Assembly (NCBI GenBank): GCA_934725735.1
Contig: CAKVCP010000034.1
Coordinates: 1-19,934, forward strand
DNA length: 19,934 nt
Reading direction: 5' to 3'
Origin: an uncultured Thermoguttaceae bacterium
GTDB lineage: Bacteria; Planctomycetota; Planctomycetia; Pirellulales; Thermoguttaceae
The position numbers and the translations under genes are program-made. This document shows positions 15,700-19,934 of the stretch, piece after piece; the stretch's first letter is position 1, and each line of letters opens with the position of its first letter. The notes beneath the pieces are model-generated. The model saw nothing but the letters and a program-made list of their open reading frames with translations, made no database searches and had not been told where the DNA came from.

Positions 15700-15705
15700 T
15701 TGCAT

Positions 15706-17067
15706 ATGTCGTCGTTAACCAGTCCTCAGCGACCGAACTCGGACGTCAAAAAAATTGCTATTCTCTTCTCCGGCGGCCCCGCTCCCGCCGCTAACGCCGT
15801 CATCGGCGGCGCGGCCCTTTGCTTTGCTCGCGCCGGCGTCGAAGTTTACGGTATGCTCAACGGTTACACCCACCTCGTCGAATACAACGACGGCGACGTT
15901 CTCAAGGAAGGCGAAGCTTACGTTCGTCTCGACAAGTGCATTCGCGACGGCTTGCGCACGAAGCAAGGGATCTGCATCGGCACCGCCCGCGCTAACCCCG
16001 GAAAAGCGCTCAAGACCCCCGAAGATCTCGACAATCCCGAAAAGACCGCCCCGATGGAAACCGTCTATAAGGCGCTTTGCTCCCTCGGAGTCGACGCTCT
16101 CGTCTCGATCGGCGGCGACGACACCTTGACCACTGCGGCTAAGTTCAAGCTCTATATGGATCGCAAGCCCGCCGACGCCAAGCGCATCAAGGTCGTCCAC
16201 CTTCCCAAGACGATCGACAACGACTATGAAGGCATCCCCTTCACCTTCGGTTACTTCAGCGCCGTCGAAATGCTTGCCAAGGAATTGCGCAACCTTCTCG
16301 CCGACAGCGAAGCTGCGGGCGCGGGCTTTGTTTGCCAGCTCATGGGTCGCGCCGCCGCGTGGCTCGCTTATGGCGCCGCCGTCGCTGGAGAAGCCTCCGC
16401 CGTCGTCGGTCTCGAAGATATTGACGAATCGTGGAAGACCACCGAGGTCACCATCGATCCCGAAACGGGCAAAGAAGTTCTCGACGCCGACGGTAAGCCC
16501 GTCATGCGTACGATCGTCGATATGTCGCACGTCGTCAACCACCTCGTCGACGTCTATATCGCTCGCGAAAAAGAAGGCCAGAAGGGCTTCGTCGCCGTCA
16601 TCTCCGAAGGCGTCGCCGAATTCCTCCCCCTCGCCGAAATCGAGAAATGCGTCTCCCACGACGAATATCTCTCCCTCAAGCCCGACACCTTCGGTCACTT
16701 CCCGGTCTCTCAGCTCAAGTATTCCTCTCGCCTCGGTCGTCTCATGGCGGAAGAATACAAGCGCCGCACCGGCAAGTCCAAGAAGTTCAACGGCCTCCAG
16801 TTCGGTTATGAAGTCCGTTGCAATCAGCCCACGGCGTACGACGTTTGCGTCGGCAGCCAGATCGGCGTCGGTTGCTATCGCGCTCTCTGCGAGCTGAATC
16901 TCAACGGCGTCATGATCTCCGTCAACAGCGGTTCAGATCCGATGGGCCTGAGCTTCCCGAAATTCGAAGAACTCATCAACATGAGCAAGCTTCGCGCTTA
17001 TCCTCGTCCGATCAAGGTCGGTAGCGATATGCACAAACTCGCTCGTTACCTCGAAGCTTGGCGCTGA
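15706..17067 (+). CDS. pfp: Pyrophosphate-dependent 6-phosphofructokinase
   Basis: A 453-residue PfkA-family enzyme that phosphorylates fructose 6-phosphate to fructose 1,6-bisphosphate in the cytosol. PPi is the likely donor, which makes the step reversible between glycolysis and gluconeogenesis. Visible motifs: SGGPAPAAN (22-30) phosphate loop; GGDD (136-139), where ATP enzymes have GGDG; PKTIDND (167-173), where ATP enzymes have PGTIDND; MGR (213-215); FGYEVRCNQPTAYD near the C-terminus. The Asp and Lys substitutions are the established markers of PPi use. The ATG at 15706 has GAAAGG at 6 nt; a TTG at 15664 would add 14 residues but has no RBS and lies in a repeat. Strong C-ending codon bias (GTC, CTC, AAG) suggests high expression. 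A terminator follows, so it is probably monocistronic. Confidence 0.95.
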   Translation: MSSLTSPQRPNSDVKKIAILFSGGPAPAANAVIGGAALCFARAGVEVYGMLNGYTHLVEYNDGDVLKEGEAYVRLDKCIRDGLRTKQGICIGTARANPGKALKTPEDLDNPEKTAPMETVYKALCSLGVDALVSIGGDDTLTTAAKFKLYMDRKPADAKRIKVVHLPKTIDNDYEGIPFTFGYFSAVEMLAKELRNLLADSEAAGAGFVCQLMGRAAAWLAYGAAVAGEASAVVGLEDIDESWKTTEVTIDPETGKEVLDADGKPVMRTIVDMSHVVNHLVDVYIAREKEGQKGFVAVISEGVAEFLPLAEIEKCVSHDEYLSLKPDTFGHFPVSQLKYSSRLGRLMAEEYKRRTGKSKKFNGLQFGYEVRCNQPTAYDVCVGSQIGVGCYRALCELNLNGVMISVNSGSDPMGLSFPKFEELINMSKLRAYPRPIKVGSDMHKLARYLEAWR

Positions 17068-17097
17068 GCCTTTTCGCCTTTGCGCGTTAAACAACTC

Positions 17098-17126
17098 TGA
17101 GACCAGGTCGTTTGCGACCCAGTCTA
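17098..17126 (+). other. Hairpin after pfp with symmetric CA/CA internal loop
   Basis: AGAC-CA-GGTCG-TTTG-CGACC-CA-GTCT folds into a 5-bp and a 4-bp stem separated by an identical CA/CA internal loop. No T-run follows, so it is not itself a terminator. It could be a 3'-end processing or stability element of the pfp mRNA. Confidence 0.35.
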
Positions 17127-17141
17127 TCTCATAACGAAGGA

Positions 17142-17172
17142 AACGTCGGCCTCGGGTCGGCGTTTTCTTTTC
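17142..17172 (+). terminator. Rho-independent terminator of pfp
   Basis: AACGTCGGCC (17142-17151), loop TCG and GGTCGGCGTT (17155-17164) form a 10-bp stem with two G-T wobbles, followed by ttctttt. It lies 75 nt after the pfp stop and separates that gene from the helicase. Confidence 0.85.
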
Positions 17173-17249
17173 CTATTGCCCGCCCCCTTCGCGTTCGTTC
17201 CTCGACGCGTTTCTTTCACGCCCCGTAACGCTATTTAAGGCGACTCCCT

Positions 17250-19934
17250 ATGGACAGCTCTAAACTCAAAAATTGGACGCGATTGCTCCTCGACACTGGA
17301 AAAAGGAATAACCTCGTCAATTTTAAAGACCTCTCTAAATCGACGGTGGAAGTTTTACTTCCCAATGTCGCCGCGCTCTTCAGCAAGGCGGACACGGATT
17401 ATACGATCCCTGTTTACGATCCTGAGCTCGATTACCCCAAGGAGTCCCAATCAACCGCTCAACCCCTTCTTCTCGACCTCGAGAAACGGACGCCCCAACA
17501 GAAAAAAAATAAATACCTCGAACGTCACGTCCTCGCGACGCGCAAAAAACTCCTCGTCTACAACGACGGGAATCCGATGGACGCCATTGAAAATCTCGAA
17601 AAGAAGGCGCGTTTTTTCTTTGAGGAAACGGGACTTCACGTCGCCTATATGGTCTTCGGATTCATTCTATGGGGAGATTTCGATCCAAAAGAAACGCAGA
17701 CCCCTCCAAACAAAGCGCCACTCCTCCTCGCGCCAATCAATATCGAATGGAACCCGACTCAGGGCAGATACTTCGTTCATTTCACTGGCGACGATCCCTT
17801 CCTCAACCCCACTTTCGCCTTTAAGATGGAATCCGAATTGGGAATCGTCTTGCCCGAGTACAACGGCGAACCCTTTCACGACTACGTTAAGAAGGTTCAA
17901 GATCTCGTCGAAAACGACAAATACAAGCAGCGCGTCTCTCCAGACTGTAAAATAGGTCTCTTCTCTTTTCAAAAAATCAATATGTACCGCGATCTCACCG
18001 ATAACGCGGTCGCAATTCTCGCGAACGAAAACGTTCGACGTCTCCTGTCCAAAGAACCGATGACGACGGATCAGTCTGCCAAACGTCTAGACAACCCGTT
18101 GATCGAATTACAAAACGTCGTCGACGCCGATTCCAGTCAGCTTGAAGCGATTGAAAAAGCGCGCGCGGGGATTAGTTTCGTCCTTCAAGGGCCCCCCGGC
18201 ACGGGGAAAAGTCAAACGATTACGAATATCGTAGCCGAACTTCTGGGACTCGGAAAGAAGGTTCTTTTTGTTTCTGAAAAGCAAGCGGCTCTTAACGTCG
18301 TGTACGACAAGCTTTGCAAAGCGGGTCTTGGGGAATTCTGCCTTGAACTTCATAGTCATAAGGCGAATAAGAAAGAAGTCGTCTCCGAATTATGCAAGAC
18401 GCTCAGGACGCCTAAAAGCGGGATCTCCTCGAAGGCGGATCAGGAAATACGGCTAAAGGAGTCTGCGATGCGTCAACTCGACGTATACGTCGACGAATTG
18501 CACAAGTCGCGACCAATCGTCGGGAAAAGCGCGTACGAACTCTACGAAGACTACTCGTCGCTAAGAAACGCGCCGATCGTCGACTGGACGATCCCCGATC
18601 TCGCGTCTTACGACGAGGAGAAACTCCAGGACGTTCTTCTGCTCCTTAAAGAATACGCCGCGTACGTTCCATTCGTAGGCGAGGACTATAAATCGAATCC
18701 GTGGAACGGTCTGAAGAAAAGCGACTCCTCTTTACAAAATAAGAGAGAAGTTCAAAACGCAATCGACTCGCTCTTCCAACTCGTTAGGGAGCTTCCCCAA
18801 CCGTTGGAAGAAGCGTCGCGTCTCTATGGAATCGCCGCCGTCAATCTTTTGGACGCCTATAACGTCTCGCTCCTCCTTGAGCTCCTTTCCAAAGCGCACG
18901 AAATAAACGTTCCCCTTCTCGACGCGTCCAAAAGAAATCTCGTCGCGCGTTCCATTCGCGCGTTAGACGCGCAAAGCTTGACCGTCAAAACGATCCAAGA
19001 CCCCTTAGACGCGCTCTTTGACGAACGGGTCTTCTCACTCAACGGCAAGGAGAATCGAGAACGTCTCGTTCGTCTCTACGACGGCTTCTTCTATCGACTT
19101 TTGAGCTCCGGCTCAGGCGCGTCTTCGCAAAATTCAAAAGAGTTGCGCGACGCCGTCGACGCTCTCCTGCTTCTCGTTGACGAAATTCAAGAGTCTCTTA
19201 ACGAAATCGCGCGCCTTTACGATATTCGTTGCGCAACACTTATCGACGTCTATAACATTTACCACCTCTTCCCAATCCTTTCGAAAACGAAAGCGCTCGG
19301 GCCCAAGTTCCTCAACGCGTCGATTCTTGAACGCGTCGCCCGCGAACTTACGGAAATGGACGAGCAAAAAGCCAAGCTCCAGGAAAGTCGGGAGGCGATC
19401 GACGCGCTCTTCGATAAAGAAATCTACGAACTCGACGGGAAAGACAGCCGCCTGCGACTTGTCAGACTCTATTCGGGGTTCTTTACGCGCCTCTTCAACT
19501 CCGAATACAAAAGCCTTTCAAAGAAGCTCAGGCTTTACAAACGCGACGGACAAAAACTCTCCTATCAAGATGAAATCGACGCGATGGAGAAACTCGAATG
19601 TTTCCAGGAAAACGCCGCAGCCTTCGACGCCCGCGTCGAATCGCTGGGAGAATTCGTCGCGCCCTCCGTGTTGGAAAACGACGACGCCAGAAAAGCGCTC
19701 AAAGAAGCGTTGAATCAACTCGTTAAATTCAACGGTCCACAACCCCCATTAGGGCGTCTTCTCCGCATGAGCGATCAAGAATTCGAAGAGGAACGCGCGA
19801 CGTTGGCGCGCGTCGCGTCTTCCTTCGAAGCCTCCTTCAAAAAATACGCGGCGCAGATTTCCTACGCGAGCAAGAGCTTCAAACTCAGCTCTTTCAAAAT
19901 TCAGAACGCTTCCCCATGGTATAGAGAATTCGCC
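17250..19934 (+). CDS. DUF4011-type superfamily 1 helicase, N-terminal 895 residues (open at right edge)
   Basis: The N-terminus (NWTRLLLDTGKRNNLVNF, residues 8-25) fits the DUF4011 start W-x-x-x-L-L-D-x-x-x-R-N-x-L-x-N-F. FFEETGLHVAYMVFGFILWG (from about residue 122), APLLLAPINIEW (about 156) and IGLFSFQKINMYRDL are further family blocks. Walker A is GPPGTGKS at 314-321 with Lys320, followed by SQTITNIVAELL, typical of UPF1/DNA2-like SF1 helicases. Walker B and the second RecA domain lie beyond the window. Residues 499-622 and 630-760 are a diverged internal duplication, partly coiled-coil-like. ATG 17250 is the first ATG after an in-frame stop at 17226, with TAAGG 9 nt upstream. Family members act on nucleic acids in the cytoplasm, and several are linked to defence islands; no defence partner is visible here. 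Full length is probably well over 1400 residues. Confidence 0.88.
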   Translation, partial: MDSSKLKNWTRLLLDTGKRNNLVNFKDLSKSTVEVLLPNVAALFSKADTDYTIPVYDPELDYPKESQSTAQPLLLDLEKRTPQQKKNKYLERHVLATRKKLLVYNDGNPMDAIENLEKKARFFFEETGLHVAYMVFGFILWGDFDPKETQTPPNKAPLLLAPINIEWNPTQGRYFVHFTGDDPFLNPTFAFKMESELGIVLPEYNGEPFHDYVKKVQDLVENDKYKQRVSPDCKIGLFSFQKINMYRDLTDNAVAILANENVRRLLSKEPMTTDQSAKRLDNPLIELQNVVDADSSQLEAIEKARAGISFVLQGPPGTGKSQTITNIVAELLGLGKKVLFVSEKQAALNVVYDKLCKAGLGEFCLELHSHKANKKEVVSELCKTLRTPKSGISSKADQEIRLKESAMRQLDVYVDELHKSRPIVGKSAYELYEDYSSLRNAPIVDWTIPDLASYDEEKLQDVLLLLKEYAAYVPFVGEDYKSNPWNGLKKSDSSLQNKREVQNAIDSLFQLVRELPQPLEEASRLYGIAAVNLLDAYNVSLLLELLSKAHEINVPLLDASKRNLVARSIRALDAQSLTVKTIQDPLDALFDERVFSLNGKENRERLVRLYDGFFYRLLSSGSGASSQNSKELRDAVDALLLLVDEIQESLNEIARLYDIRCATLIDVYNIYHLFPILSKTKALGPKFLNASILERVARELTEMDEQKAKLQESREAIDALFDKEIYELDGKDSRLRLVRLYSGFFTRLFNSEYKSLSKKLRLYKRDGQKLSYQDEIDAMEKLECFQENAAAFDARVESLGEFVAPSVLENDDARKALKEALNQLVKFNGPQPPLGRLLRMSDQEFEEERATLARVASSFEASFKKYAAQISYASKSFKLSSFKIQNASPWYREFA

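Noticed and set aside
15664..15705. TTG start that would extend PFP by 14 residues
   Set aside because: There is no ribosome binding site before it, it lies in an 18-nt tandem repeat, and the ATG at 15706 has GAAAGG at the right distance.
15715..16698. Minus-strand open frame of 327 codons opposite pfp
   Set aside because: It is a shadow of a strongly codon-biased gene. It has no recognisable motif, and pfp on the plus strand is unambiguous.

Overview
The window looks like a piece of a Planctomycetota (PVC superphylum) chromosome, perhaps from a host- or gut-associated lineage. Evidence: an N-terminal LEPR-XLL-type motif (MEPLEERQLLS), many CSLREA-headed right-handed beta-helix modules, chlamydial-Pmp-like GGAIY coils, and a PPi-type phosphofructokinase. 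The lineage below phylum is a guess.

Layout. (1) Positions 1-14831, minus strand, are one uninterrupted reading frame of 4943 codons. It starts at 14831 and runs off the left edge, so the C-terminus is not visible. It encodes a giant modular surface or secreted protein. From the N-terminus it has: a LEPR-XLL motif; an IdeS-like cysteine-peptidase fold with its catalytic residues replaced; two PPC-like domains; a CARDB-like region; a third PPC-like domain; an FN3-like domain; a caspase-like (C14) fold with its catalytic His and Cys replaced; and then eight complete CSLREA/beta-helix modules plus the start of a ninth. The long plus-strand open frames across this region are antisense shadows, in exact codon register with the real gene.
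(2) Positions 14832-15705 are an AT-rich divergent intergenic region. It holds the leader of the giant gene, a promoter-hairpin arrangement that could be a small RNA, bent A-tract DNA, and a candidate pfp promoter with a perfect 14-bp palindrome between its -35 and -10 elements. A second inverted repeat and an 18-nt tandem repeat sit just before the pfp ribosome binding site.
(3) Positions 15706-17067, plus strand, encode a PPi-dependent phosphofructokinase, followed by a hairpin and a rho-independent terminator.
(4) Positions 17250-19934, plus strand, are the first 895 codons of a large DUF4011-type superfamily 1 helicase, open at the right edge, with an internal ~131-residue duplication inserted after its Walker A motif.

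The three genes appear to be independent transcription units: the giant gene is divergent from pfp, and a terminator separates pfp from the helicase. The most unusual item is the giant protein. It carries two unrelated cysteine-peptidase folds in one chain, and in both the Cys is Gly and the His is Ser. This suggests non-catalytic binding or scaffold modules. No tRNA, rRNA, CRISPR array or insertion sequence was seen.
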